From the NCBI GenBank assembly GCA_905220665.1, contig CAJNAR010000055.1:1-49174 (forward strand): a stretch of 49,174 nt of DNA, given 5' to 3'. A program made the position numbers and the translations under genes. The stretch comes from Albugo candida. Its lineage: Eukaryota > Oomycota > Peronosporomycetes > Albuginales > Albuginaceae. The notes under the pieces are model-generated. The model was given only the letters and a program-made list of their open reading frames with translations, was not told the DNA's origin and did not search any database. Positions 1-11,801 of this stretch are shown piece by piece. How positions within the stretch are numbered: position 1 is the first letter of the stretch; each line of letters opens with the position of its first letter.

Positions 1-452
1 CATAAAAGATGCCTTCCTTTACGTAAAATCTTAGCAGATACTTTTGCTGCGCGAATACTACTTTCCTACGATTTTGTCGCCAAAAATGCTCCGTGGGAAA
101 CCGGATTGGTAAAATCTGGCAAATATAGCTCGATAGAGAATCGGTTGTGGTCAATGCATTAACTTTATGTTCATTACCTCTATGTTCGTTTCTTGTACTG
201 GTGTAATTTGTAGCAAAGGTTTTTCTCTCTCTCTTTTTCAAGGCCCACAAGATGCAGATGGTATTTCAGATGGTATGACTCAGGCTCATGTTGGTTCGTG
301 ATGATCTTGTGGCATGCGTGCCTAGCGATATATCAAGGCTACGGAAGCGAGAAAGGACACATCGTTTATCGAGTTCACGGAACCCTTAAGATTGAATTGC
401 AAATAATCGACAAGATCAACAAGCGCTGTGGAAAACAATTGACGAGACAATT
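1..452 (+). repeat. Partial monomer at left edge (p147 to end)
   Basis: The window opens inside a copy. It has the long p220 site (TTTGTCGCC), a type c box (CCGTGGGAAACCGGA at 91-105), the GTTTCTTG / AAGGTTT allele pair, CACAAGATG and K1. Private changes are AAAATCTGG where other copies have AAAAACTGG, and GGCTACGGAAGC instead of GGCTACGAAAGC. Nothing marks an array boundary here. Confidence 0.95.
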
Positions 453-615
453 CTATTTATAGTGCGTATAATTGATATTGCAGGAGAAAAGATTAAAAAG
501 AATGCTAATACAGAGACAATTTGGTTCCTTTCGTTCATTTCTCATCCAACACTCGAGTTTCTCAGTTTGTCGTTTCTGACTTCTGATAGTAATTCCTTCA
601 TAAAAGATGCCTTCC

Positions 616-625
616 TTTACGTAAA
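616..625. other. Perfect palindrome TTTACGTAAA (example, #1)
   Basis: A 10-bp perfect dyad at p164-173, apparently invariant in all copies that cover it. Two shorter perfect palindromes also recur: ACTCGAGT at about p99-106 in most copies and GATATATC in the tail. Such dyads could seat a dimeric DNA-binding protein, but nothing here identifies one. Confidence 0.55.
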
Positions 626-685
626 ATCTTAGCAGATACTTTTGCTGCGCGAATACTACTTCCCTACGATTTCTCGCCAAAAATG

Positions 686-703
686 CTTCGTGGCAAAGCG
701 GGT
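686..703 (+). other. Type b box: TTCG and CGGG half-motifs with 8-bp spacing (example, #1)
   Basis: CTTCGTGGCAAAGCGGGT has both outer CENP-B-box core blocks, TTCG and CGGG, separated by eight bases instead of seven. Fifteen copies have this form (#1, 8, 15, 35, 58, 59, 61, 62, 72-75, 78-80). Type a (28 copies) has TCCG and GCGGA; type c (20 copies) has TCCG and CCGGA; type d (13) has CAACGCGGA; type e has 4 copies; #17 and #19 are altered c forms. Confidence 0.4.
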
Positions 704-820
704 TGGTAAAAACTGGCAAATATAGCTCGATAGAGAATCCGTTTTGGTCAATGGATGAACTCTATGTTCATAACCTCTATGTTCGTTTTTTGTACTGGTG
801 TAATTTGTAGCAAAGATATT

Positions 821-840
821 TCTCTCTCTCTTTTTCAAGG
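821..840 (+). repeat. CT dinucleotide / polypyrimidine tract of the monomer (example, #1)
   Basis: TCTCTCTCTCTTTTTCAAGG at p369-388 recurs in every complete copy and is the main length-variable microsatellite. It contracts by six bases in #22, #33, #38 and #81. The pyrimidine run ending in AAG resembles a 3' splice acceptor, but I see no matching intron or donor, so slippage is the simpler reading. Confidence 0.7.
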
Positions 841-851
841 CCCACAAGATG

Positions 852-873
852 CAGATGGTATTTCAGATGGTAT
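852..873 (+). repeat. Short internal direct repeat CAGATGGTAT x2 (example, #1)
   Basis: CAGATGGTAT at 852-861 and 864-873, two bases apart, present in nearly all copies (copy #6 has TATTGCAG between them). It is the clearest internal repetition; I see no sign that the 597-bp monomer was built from shorter repeated units. Confidence 0.75.
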
Positions 874-897
874 GACTCAGGCTCATGTTGGTTCGTG

Positions 898-1059
898 ATG
901 ATCTTGTGGCATGCGTGCCTAGCGATATATCAAGGCTACGAAAGCGAGAAAGAACACATCGTTTATCGAGTTCACGGAACCCTTAAGATTGAATTGCAAA
1001 TAATCGACAAGATCAACAAGCGCTGTGGAAAACAATTGACGAGACAATTCTATTTATAG
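898..1059 (+). other. Recurrent 53-codon ATG-initiated open frame across the copy junction (example, #1 into #2)
   Basis: ATG in GTGATGATC opens a frame of 53 codons ending at the TAG in CTATTTATAG of the next copy. It starts MILWHACLAIYQGYESEK and ends KQLTRQFYL; I recognise no family. Upstream the same frame is open back to the TAG of TTTGTAGCAAAG. Breaks: frameshifts in #9 (1-bp deletion) and #59 (2-bp deletion), early stops at the ends of #13, #21, #32 and #37 (ACGAAATAA), and loss of the stop at the end of #17. Among recurrent differences nearly all change amino acids (G19E, V22L, H26Q, K30E, K30R, I35T, C7S, C7Y and others), with very few silent ones. That is not the pattern of a protein under purifying selection, so I do not call a gene. 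Confidence 0.3.
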
Positions 1060-2244
1060 TGCGTATAATTGATATTGCAGGAGAAAAGATTAAAAAGAAT
1101 GCTAATACAGAGACAATTTGGTTCCTTTCGTTCATTTCTCATCCAACACTCGAGTTTCTCAGTTTGTCGTTTCTGACTTCTGATAGTGATTCCTTCATAA
1201 AAGATGCCTTCCTTTACGTAAAATCTTAGCAGATACTTTTGCTGCGCGAATACTACTTTCCTACGATTTTCTCGCCAAAAATGCTCCGTGGCAAAGCGGA
1301 TTGGTAAAAACTGGCAAATATAGCTCGATAGAGAATCGGTTGTGGTCAATGCATTAACTTTATGTTCATTACCTCTATGTTCGTTTTTGTACTGGTGTAA
1401 TTTGTAGCAAAGATATTTCTCTCTCTCTTTTTCAAGGCCCACAAGATGCAGATGGTATTTCAGATGGTATGACTCAGGCTCATGTTGGTTCGTGATGATC
1501 TTGTGGCATGCGTGCCTAGCGATATATCAAGGCTACGAAAGCGAGAAAGAACACATCGTTTATCGAGTTCACGGAACCCTTAAGATTGAATTGCAAATAA
1601 TCGACAAGATCAACAAGCGCTGTGGAAAACAATTGACGAGACAATTCTATTTATAGTGCGTATAATTGATATTGCAGGAGAAAAGATTAAAAAGAATGCT
1701 AATACAGAGACAATTTGGTTCCTTTCGTTCATTTCTCATCCAACACTCGAGTTTCTCAGTTTGTCGTTTCTGACTTCTGATAGTGATTCCTTCATAAAAG
1801 ATGCCTTCCTTTACGTAAAATCTTAGCAGATACTTTTGCTGCGCGAATACTACTTTCCTACGATTTTGTCGCCAAAAATGCTCCGTGGGAAACCGGATTG
1901 GTAAAAACTGGCAAATATAGCTCGATAGAGAATCGGTTGTGGTCAATGCGTTAACTTTATGTTCATTACCTCTATGTTCGTTTTTTGTACTGGTGTAATT
2001 TGTAGCAAAGATATTTCTCTCTCTCTTTTTCAAGGCCCACATCATGCAGATGGTATTTCAGATGGTATGACTCAGGCTCATGTTGGTTCGTGATGATCTT
2101 GTGGCATGCGTGCCTAGCGATATATCAAGGCTACGAAAGCGAGAAAGGACACATCGTTTATCGAGTTCACGGAACCCTTAAGATTGAATTGCAAATAATC
2201 GACAAGATCAACAAGCGCTGTGGAAAACAATTGACGAGACAATT

Positions 2245-4631
2245 CTATTTATAGTGCGTATAATTGATATTGCAGGAGAAAAGATTAAAAAGAAAGCTAA
2301 TATAGAGTCAATTTGGTTCCTTTCGTTCATTTCTCATCCAGCACTCGAGTTTCTCAGTTTGTCGTTTCTTACTTCTGATAGTGATTCCTTCATAAAAGAT
2401 GCCTTCCTTTACGTAAAATCTTAGCAGATACTTTTGCTGCGCGAATACTACTTTCCTACGATTTCTCGCCAAAAATGCTCCGTGGCAAAGCGGATTGGTA
2501 AAAACTGGCAAATATAGCTCGATAGAGAATCGGTTGTGGTCAATGCATTAACTTTATGTTCATTACCTCTATGTTCGTTTTTTGTACTGGTGTAATTTGT
2601 AGCAAAGATATTTCTCTCTCTCTTTTTCAAGGCCCACAAGATGCAGATGGTATTTCAGATGGTATGACTCAGGCTCATGTTGGTTCGTGATGATCTTGTG
2701 GCATGCGTCCCTAGCGATATATCAAGGCTACGAAAGCGAGAAAGGACATATCCTGTATCGAGTTCACGGAACCCTTAAGATTGAATTGCAAATAATCGAC
2801 AAGATCAACAAGCGCTGTGGAAAACAATTGACGAGACAATTCTATTTATAGTGCGTATAATTGATATTGCAGGAGAAAAGATTAAAAAGAATGCTAATAG
2901 AGAGACAATTTGGTTCCTTTCGTTCATTTCTTATCCAACAATCGAGTTTCTCAGTTTGTCGTTTCTTACTTCTGATAGTGATTCCTTCATAAAAGATGCC
3001 TTCCTTTACGTAAAATCTTAGCAGATACTTTTGCTGCGCGAATACTACTTTCCTACGATTTCTCGCCAAAAATGCTCCGTGGCAAAGCGGATTGGTAAAA
3101 ACTGGCAAATATAGCTCGATAGAGAATCGGTTGTGGTCAATGCATTAACTTTATGTTCATTACCTCTATGTTCGTTTTTTGTACTGGTGTAATTTGTAGC
3201 AAAGATATTTCTCTCTCTCTTTTTCAAGGCCCACAAGATGCAGATGGTATTTCAGATGGTATGACTCAGGCTCATGTTGGTTCGTGATGATCTTGTGGCA
3301 TGCGTCCCTAGCGATATATCAAGGCTACGAAAGCGAGAAAGGACATATCCTGTATCGAGTTCACGGAACCCTTAAGATTGAATTGCAAATAATCGACAAG
3401 ATCAACAAGCGCTGTGGAAAACAATTGACGAGACAATTCTATTTATAGTGCGTATAATTGATATTGCAGGAGAAAAGATTAAAAAGAATGCTAATAGAGA
3501 GACAATTTGGTTCCTTTCGTTCATTTCTTATCCAACAATCGAGTTTCTCAGTTTGTCGTTTCTTACTTCTGATAGTGATTCCTTCATAAAAGATGCCTTC
3601 CTTTACGTAAAATCTTAGCAGATACTTTTGCTGCGCGAATACTACTTTCCTACGATTTCTCGCCAAAAATGCTCCGTGGCAAAGCGGATTGGTAAAAACT
3701 GGCAAATATAGCTCGATAGAGAATCGGTTGTGGTCAATGCATTAACTTTATGTTCATTACCTCTATGTTCGTTTTTTGTACTGGTGTAATTTGTAGCAAA
3801 GATATTTCTCTCTCTCTTTTTCAAGGCCCACAAGATGCAGATGGTATTGCAGATGGTATGACTCAGGCTCATGTTGGTTCGTGATGATCTTGTGGCATGC
3901 GTGCCTAGCGATATATCAAGGCTACGAAAGCGAGAAAGGACACATCGTTTATCGAGTTCACGGAACCCTTAAGATTGAATTGCAAATAATCGACAAGATC
4001 AACAAGCGCTGTGGAAAACAATTGACGAGACAATTCTATTTATAGTGCGTATAATTGATATTGCAGGAGAAAAGATTAAAAAGAAAGCTAATATAGAGTC
4101 AATTTGGTTCCTTTCGTTCATTTCTCATCCAGCACTCGAGTTTCTCAGTTTGTCGTTTCTGACTTCTGATAGTGATTCCTTCATAAAAGATGCCTTCCTT
4201 TACGTAAAATCTTAGCAATACTTTTGCTGCGCGAATACTACTTTCCTACGATTTCTCGCCAAAAATGCTCCGTGGCAAAGCGGATTGGTAAAAACTGGCA
4301 AATATAGCTCGATAGAGAATCGGTTGTGGTCAATGCATTAACTTTATGTTCATTACCTCTATGTTCGTTTTTTGTACTGGTGTAATTTGTAGCAAAGATA
4401 TTTCTCTCTCTCTTTTTCAAGGCCCACAAGATGCAGATGGTATTTCAGATGGTATGACTCAGGCTCATGTTGGTTCGTGATGATCTTGTGGCATGCGTGC
4501 CTAGCGATATATCAAGGCTACCAAAGCGAGAAAGGACACATCGTTTATCGAGTTCACGGAACCCTTAAGATTGAATTGCAAATAATCGACAAGATCAACA
4601 AGCGCTGTGGAAAACAATTGACGAGACAATT
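2245..4631 (+). repeat. Copies #4-#7, locally amplified GCAGG copies
   Basis: #4 and #7 share AAAGCTAATATAGAGTCA. #5 and #6 share the private changes AATAGAGAG, TTATCCAACAATCG and CTTACTTC. #4 and #5 share GCGTCCCTAG and the K3-like GGACATATCCTG. All four have a type a box, CACAAGATG and the short p220 site. #6 has TATTGCAG for TATTTCAG. #7 lacks one base in TTAGCAATAC and has CTACCAAAGC. The shared private changes show amplification in situ by 597-bp and about 1.79-kb (#4 to #7) steps. Confidence 0.93.
2345..3848 (+). repeat. Near-perfect 597-bp-offset duplication
   Basis: By eye, 2345-3251 and 2942-3848 are identical over about 907 bases at an offset of 597. They start just after the C/A difference at 2344/2941 and end at the T/G difference at 3252/3849. 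The tract includes rare changes (GCGTCCCTAG, CTTACTTC) seen almost nowhere else in the window. This is the signature of a recent one-monomer unequal exchange. Confidence 0.85.
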
Positions 4632-5228
4632 CTATTTATAGTGCGTATAATTGATATTGCAGGAGAAAAGATTAAAAAGAAAGCTAATATAGAGACAATT
4701 TGGTTCCTTTCGTTCATTTCTCATCCAGCACTCGAGTTTCTCAGTTTGTCGTTTCTGACTTCTGATAGTGATTCCTTCATAAAAGATGCCTTCCTTTACG
4801 TAAAATCTTAGCAGATACTTTTGCTGCGCGAATACTACTTTCCTACGATTTCTCGCCAAAAATGCTTCGTGGCAAAGCGGGTTGGTAAAAACTGGCAAAT
4901 ATAGCTCGATAGAGAATCCGTTTTGGTCAATGGATGAACTCTATGTTCATAACCTCTATGTTCGTTTTTTGTACTGGTGTAATTTGTAGCAAAGATATTT
5001 TTCTCTCTCTTTTTCAAGGCCCACAAGATGCAGATGGTATTTCAGATGGTATGACTCAGGCTCATGTTGGTTCGTGATGATCTTGTGGCATGCGTGCCTA
5101 GCGATATATCAAGGCTACGAAAGCGAGAAAGGACATATCCTGTATCGAGTTCACGGAACCCTTAAGATTGAATTGCAAATAATCGACAAGATCAACAAGC
5201 GCTGTGGAAAACAATTGACGAGACAATT
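4632..5228 (+). repeat. Copy #8, b/h2 copy with altered CT tract
   Basis: GCAGG and AAAGCT tie it to #4 and #7, while the type b box plus h2 block tie it to #1 and #15. The pyrimidine tract reads ATATTTTTCTCTCTC, one C-to-T change with no length change. It ends with the K3 haplotype (GGACATATCCTG) but with TTAAG at p530-534 where most K3 copies have TTAGG. Confidence 0.9.
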
Positions 5229-8200
5229 CTATTTATAGTGCGTATAATTGATATTCGAGGAGAAAAGATCAAAAAGAATGCTAATATAGAGACAATTTGG
5301 TTCCTTTCGTTCATTTCTCATCCAGCACTCGAGTTTCTCAGTTTGTCGTTTCTGACTTCTGATAGTGATTCCTTCAAAAAAGATGCCTTCCTTTACGTAA
5401 AATCTTAGCAGATACTTTTGCTGCGCGAATACTACTTTCCTACGATTTCTCGCCAAAAATGCTCCGTGGCAAAGCGGATTGGTAAAAACTGGCAAATATA
5501 GCTCAATAGAGAATCGGTTGTGGTCAATGCATTAACTTTATGTTCATTACCTCTATGTTCGTTTTTTGTACTGGTGTAATTTGTAGCAAAGATATTTCTC
5601 TCTCTCTTTTTCAAGGCCCACAAGATGCAGATGGTATTTCAGATGGTATGACTCAGGCTCATGTTGGTTCGTGATGATCTTGTGGCATGCGTGCCTAGCG
5701 ATATATCAAGGCTACGAAAGCGAGAAAGACACATCGTTTATCGAGTTCACGGAACCCTTAAGATTGAATTGCAAATAATCGACAAGATCAACAAGCGCTG
5801 TGGAAAACAATTGACGAGACAATTCTATTTATAGTGCGTATAATTGATATTGCAGGAGAAAAGATCAAAAAGAATGCTAATATAGAGACAATTTGGTTCC
5901 TTTCGTTCATTTCTCATCCAGCACTCGAGTTTCTCAGTTTGTCGTTTCTGACTTCTGATAGTGATTCCTTCAAAAAAGATGCCTTCCTTTACGTAAAATC
6001 TTAGCAGATACTTTTGCTGCGCGAATACTACTTTCCTACGATTTCTCGCCAAAAATGCTCCGTGGCAAAGCGGATTGGTAAAAACTGGCAAATATAGCTC
6101 AATAGAGAATCGGTTGTGGTCAATGCATTAACTTTATGTTCATTACCTCTATGTTCGGTTTTTTGTACTGGTGTAATTTGTAGCAAAGATATTTCTCTCT
6201 CTCTTTTTCAAGGCCCACATCATGCAGATGGTATTTCAGATGGTATGACTCAGGCTCATGTTGGTTCGTGATGATCTTGTGGCATGCGTGCCTAGCGATA
6301 TATCAAGGCTACGAAAGCGAGAAAGGACATATCCTGTATCGAGTTCACGGAACCCTTAGTATTGAATTGCAAATAATCGACAAGATCAACAAGCGCTGTG
6401 GAAAACAATTGACGAGACAATTCTATTTATAGTGCGTATAATTGATATTCGAGGAGAAAAGATCAAAAAGAATGCTAATATAGAGACAATTTGGTTCCTT
6501 TCGTTCATTTCTCATCCAACACTCGAGTTTCTCAGTTTGTCGTTTCTGACTTCTGATAGTGATTCCTTCATAAAAGATGCCTTCCTTTACGTAAAATCTT
6601 AGCAGATACTTTTGCTGCGCGAATACTACTTTCCTACGATTTCTCGCCAAAAATGCTCCGTGGCAACGCGGATTGGTAAAAACTGGCAAATATAGCTCGA
6701 TAGAGAATCGGTTGTGGTCAATGCATTAACTTTATGTTCATTACCTCTATGTTCGTTTTTTGTACTGGTGTAATTTGTAGCAAAGATATTTCTCTCTCTC
6801 TTTTTCAAGGCCCACAAGATGCAGATGGTATTTCAGATGGTATGACTCAGGCTCATGTTGGTTCGTGATGATCTTGTGGCATGCGTGCCTAGCGATATAT
6901 CAAGGCTACGAAAGCGAGAAAGGACACATCGTTTATCGAGTTCACGGAACCCTTAAGATTGAATTGCAAATAATCGACAAGATCAACAAGCGCTGTGGAA
7001 AACAATTGACGAGACAATTCTATTTATAGTGCGTATAATTGATATTCGAGGAGAAAAGATCAAAAAGAATGCTAATATAGAGACAATTTGGTTCCTTTCG
7101 TTCATTTCTCATCCAGCACTCGAGTTTCTCAGTTTGTCGTTTCTGACTTCTGATAGTGATTCCTTCAAAAAAGATGCCTTCCTTTACGTAAAATCTTAGC
7201 AGATACTTTTGCTGCGCGAATACTACTTTCCTACGATTTTGTCGCCAAAAATGCTCCGTGGGAAACCGGATTGGTAAAAACTGGCAAATATAGCTCGATA
7301 GAGAATCGGTTGTGGTCAATGCATTAACTTTATGTTCATTACCTCTATGTTCGTTTCTTGTACTGGTGTAATTTGTAGCAAAGGTTTTTCTCTCTCTCTT
7401 TTTCAAGGCCCACAGGATGCAGATGGTATTTCAGATGGTATGACTCAGGGTCATGTTGGTTCGTGATGATCTTGTGGCATGCGTGCCTAGCGATATATCA
7501 AGGCTACGAAAGCGAGAAAGAACACATCGTTTATCGAGTTCAGGGAACCCTTGAGATTGAATTGCAAATAATCGACAAGATCAACAAGCGCTGTGGAAAA
7601 CAATTGACGAGACAATTCTATTTATAGTGCGTATAATTGATATTCGAGGAGAAAAGATCAAAAAGAATGCTAATATAGAGACAATTTGGTTCCTTTCGTT
7701 CATTTCTCATCCAGCACTCGAGTTTCTCAGTTTGTCGTTTCTGACTTCTGATAGTGATTCCTTCAAAAAAGATGCCTTCCTTTACGTAAAATCTTAGCAG
7801 ATACTTTTGCTGCGCGAATACTACTTTCCTACGATTTCTCGCCAAAAATGCTCCGTGGCAAAGCGGATTGGTAAAAACTGGCAAATATAGCTCAATAGAG
7901 AATCGGTTGTGGTCAATGCATTAACTTTATGTTCATTACCTCTATGTTCGGTTTTTTGTACTGGTGTAATTTGTAGCAAAGATATTTCTCTCTCTCTTTT
8001 TCAAGGCCCACAAGATGCAGATGGTATTTCAGATGGTATGACTCAGGCTCATGTTGGTTCGTGATGATCTTGTGGCATGCGTGCCTAGCGATATATCAAG
8101 GCTACGAAAGCGAGAAAGGACATATCCTGTATCGAGTTCACGGAACCCTTAGGATTGAATTGCAAATAATCGACAAGATCAACAAGCGCTGTGGAAAACA

Positions 8201-9410
8201 ATTGACGAAATAATTCTATTTATAGTGCGTATAATTGATATTCGAGGAGAAAAGATCAAAAAGAATGCTAATATAGAGACAATTTGGTTCCTTTCGTTCA
8301 TTTCTCATCCAACACTCGAGTTTCTCAGTTTGTCGTTTCTGACTTCTGATAGTGATTCCTTCAAAAAAGATGCCTTCCTTTACGTAAAATCTTAGCAGAT
8401 ACTTTTGCTGCGCGAATACTACTTTCCTACGATTTCTCGCCAAAAATGCTCCGTGGCAAAGCGGATTGGTAAAAACTGGCAAATATAGCTCGATAGAGAA
8501 TCGGTTGTGGTCAATGCATTAACTTTATGTTCATTACCTCTATGTTCGGTTTTTTGTACTGGTGTAATTTGTAGCAAAGATATTTCTCTCTCTCTTTTTC
8601 AAGGCCCACATTATGCAGATGGTATTTCAGATGGTATGACTCAGGCTCATGTTGGTTCGTGATGATCTTGTGGCATGCGTGCCTAGCGATATATCAAGGC
8701 TACGAAAGCGAGAAAGGACATATCCTGTATCGAGTTCACGGAACCCTTAGGATTGAATTGCAAACAATCGACAAGATCAACAAGCGCTGTGGAAAACAAT
8801 TGACGAGACAATTCTATTTATAGTGCGTATAATTGATATTCGAGGAGAAAAGATCAAAAAGAATGCTAATATAGAGACAATTTGGTTCCTTTCGTTCATT
8901 TCTCATCCAGCACTCGAGTTTCTCAGTTTGTCGTTTCTGACTTCTGATAGTGATTCCTTCATAAAAGATGCCTTCCTTTACGTAAAATCTTAGCAGATAC
9001 TTTTGCTGCGCGAATACTACTTTCCTACGATTTCTCGCCAAAAATGCTTCGTGGCAAAGCGGGTTGGTAAAAACTGGCAAATATAGCTTGATAGAGAATC
9101 CGTTTTGGTCAATGGATGAACTCTATGTTCATAACCTCTATGTTCGTTTTTTGTACTGGTGTAATTTGTAGCAAAGATATTTCTCTCTCTCTTTTTCAAG
9201 GCCCACAAGATGCAGATGGTATTTCAGATGGTATGACTCAGGCTCATGTTGGTTCGTGATGATCTTGTGGCATGCGTGCCTAGCGATATATCAAGGCTAC
9301 GAAAGCGAGAAAGGACACATCGTTTATCGAGTTCACGGAACCCTTAAGATTGAATTGCAAATAATCGACAAGATCAACAAGCGCTGTGGAAAACAATTGA
9401 CGAGACAATT
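5229..9410 (+). repeat. Copies #9-#15, CGAGG/GATCAAAA subfamily
   Basis: All but #10 carry CGAGG at p28, and all have GATCAAAA. The AAAAAA form at p149 is common. Boxes: a in #9, #10, #13 and #14, d (GGCAACGCGG) in #11, c with the long site in #12, b with h2 in #15. #9 has a one-base deletion, GAGAAAGACAC. #10 has TTAGTATT. #12 has CACAGGATG and CTCAGGGTC. #13 ends with GACGAAATAATTC. #14 has CACATTATG and CAAACAATCG. Three tail haplotypes (K1, K2, K3) are mixed here. Confidence 0.92.
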
Positions 9411-11801
9411 CTATTTATAGTGCGTATAATTGATATTCGAGGAGAAAAGATCAAAAAGAATGCTAATATAGAGACAATTTGGTTCCTTTCGTTCATTTCT
9501 CATCCAGCACTCGAGTTTCTCAGTTTGTCGTTTCTGACTTCTGATAGTGATTCCTTCAAAAAGATGCCTTCCTTTACGTAAAATCTTAGCAGATACTTTT
9601 GCTGCGCGAATACTACTTTCCTACGATTTCTCGCCAAACATGCTCCGTGGCAAAGCGGATTGGTAAAAACTGGCAAATACAGCTCAATAGATAATCGGTT
9701 GTGGTCAATGCATTAACTTTATGTTCATTACCTCTATGTTCGGTTTTTTGTACTGGTGTAATTTGTAGCAAAGATATTTCTCTCTCTCTTTTTCAAGGCC
9801 CACATCATGCAGATGGTATTTCAGATGGTATGACTCAGGCTCATGTTGGTTCGTGATGATCTTGTGGCATGCGTGCCTAGCGATATATCAAGGCTACGAA
9901 AGCGAGAAAGGACACATCGTTTATCGAGTTCACGGAACCCTTAAGATTGAATTGCAAATAATCGACAAGATCAACAAGCGCTGTGGAAAACAATTGACGA
10001 GACAATTCTATTTATAGTGCGTATAATTGATATTCGAGGAGAAAAGATCAAAAAGAATGCTAATATAGAGACAATTTGGTTCCTTTCGTTCATTTCTCAT
10101 CCAGCACTCGAGTTTCTCAGTTTGTCGTTTCTGACTTCTGATAGTGATTCCTTCAAAAAAGATGCCTTCCTTTACGTAAAATCTTAGCAGATACTTTTGC
10201 TGCGCTAATACTACTTTCCTACGATTTTGTCGCCAAAAATGCTCCATGGGAAACCGGATTGGTAAAAACTGGCAAATATAGCTCGATAGAGAATCGGTTG
10301 TGGTCAATGCATTAACTTTATGTTCATTACCTCTATGTTCGTTTTTTGTACTGGTGTAATTTGTAGCAAAGATATTTCTCTCTCTCTTTTTCAAGGCCCA
10401 CAAGATGCAGATGGTATTTCAGATGGTATGACTCAGGCTCATGTTGGTTCGTGATGATCTTGTGGCATGCGTGCCTAGCGATATATCAAGGCTACGAAAG
10501 CGAGAAAGGACACATCGTTTATCGAGTTCACGGAACCCTTAAGATTGAATTGCAAATAATCGACAAGATCAACAAGCGCTGTGAAAAACAATTGACGAGA
10601 CAATTCTATTTAAAGTGCGTATAATTGATATTCGAGGAGAAAAGATCAAAAAGAATGCTAATATAGAGACAATTTGGTTCCTTTCGTTCATTTCTCATCC
10701 AGCACTCGAGTTTCTCAGTTTGTCGTTTCTGACTTCTGATAGTGATTCCTTCAAAAAAGATGCCTTCCTTTACGTAAAATCTTAGCAGATACTTTTGCTG
10801 CGCGAATACTACTTTCCTACGATTTCTCGCCAAAAATGCTCCGTGGCAAAGCGGATTGGTAAAAACTGGCAAATATAGCTCAATAGAGAATCGGTTGTGG
10901 TCAATGCATTAACTTTATGTTCATTACCTCTATGTTCGGTTTTTTGTACTGGTGTAATTTGTAGCAAAGATATTTCTCTCTCTCTTTTTCAAGGCCCACA
11001 TCATGCAGATGGTATTTCAGATGGTATGACTCTGGCTCATGTTGGTTCGTGATGATCTTGTGGCATGCGTGCCTAGCGATATATCAAGGCTACGAAAGCG
11101 AGAAAGGACACATCGTTTATCGAGTTCACGGAACCCTTAAGATTGAATTGCAAATAATCGACAAGATCAACAAGCGCTGTGGAAAACAATTGACGAGACA
11201 ATTCTATTTATAGTGCGTATAATTGATATTCGAGGAGAAAAGATCAAAAAGAATGCTAATATAGAGACAATTTGGTTCCTTTCGTTCATTTCTCATCCAG
11301 CACTCGAGTTTCTCAGTTTGTCGTTTCTGACTTCTGATAGTGATTCCTTCAAAAAAGATGCCTTCCTTTACGTAAAATCTTAGCAGATACTTTTGCTGCG
11401 CGAATACTACTTTCCTACGATTTTGTCGCCAAAAATGCTCCGTGGGAAAGCGGATTGGTAAAAACTGGCAAATATAGCTCGATAGAAAATCGGTTGTGGT
11501 CAATGCATTAACTTTATGTTCATTACCTCTATGTTCGTTTTTTGTACTGGTGTAATTTGTAGCAAAGATATTTCTCTCTCTCTTTTTCAAGGCCCACATC
11601 ATGCAGATGGTATTTCAGATGGTATGACTCAGGCTCATGTTGGTTCGTGATGATCTTGTGGCATGCGTGCCTAGCGATATATCAAGGCTACGAAAGCGAG
11701 AAAGGACACATCGTTTATCGAGTTCACGGAACCCTTAAGATTGAATTGCAAATAATCGACAAGATCAACAAGCGCTGTGGAAAACAATTGACGAGACAAT
11801 T
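9411..11801 (+). repeat. Copies #16-#19, two-copy alternating unit
   Basis: #16 and #18 have the short site, type a box, GCTCAA, the +1 T-run (GTTCGGTTTTTTG) and CACATCATG. #17 and #19 have the long site, a c-like box, GCTCGA and the unextended T-run. The repeat period is about 1,195 bp. The c-like boxes are altered: CCATGGGAAACC in #17 and CCGTGGGAAAGC in #19. #16 has AAACATGCTCC and ATAGATAATC. #18 starts CTATTTAAAG, the only copy to lose that TAG. Confidence 0.88.

Larger units (their letters stand above)
453..2244 (+). repeat. Copies #1-#3, GCAGG subfamily
   Basis: All three carry GCAGG at p28, GATTAAAA at p42, AATACAGAG and p97 A. #1 has a type b box (TTCGTGGCAAAGCGGG) followed by the alternative h2 block (CCGTTTTGGTCAATGGATG). 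#2 has a type a box and an intermediate TTTTCTCGCC at the length site, with one T fewer in the later T-run. #3 has the long site with a type c box and CACATCATG. This subfamily dominates only the left 5 kb. Confidence 0.93.

Noticed and set aside
453..719. Minus-strand open frame of 88 codons, repeated in most copies
   Set aside because: It begins at TTG, not ATG; its C-terminal end is fixed only by the conserved CTA (TAG on the minus strand); and 1-bp length variants change its frame between copies. No recognisable domain. Treated as satellite sequence.
908..919. GGCATGCGTGCC hairpin as a regulatory or terminator element
   Set aside because: Six-bp arms with one wobble pair and no loop; too short to claim function, and no T-run follows.
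453..1049. Spliced-leader RNA repeat: GGTAAAAACTGG resembles a 5' splice site and CAATTTGG a minimal Sm-type site
   Set aside because: The Sm-like motif lies about 180 bases upstream of the donor-like site, not shortly downstream. No conserved leader exon or promoter is visible.
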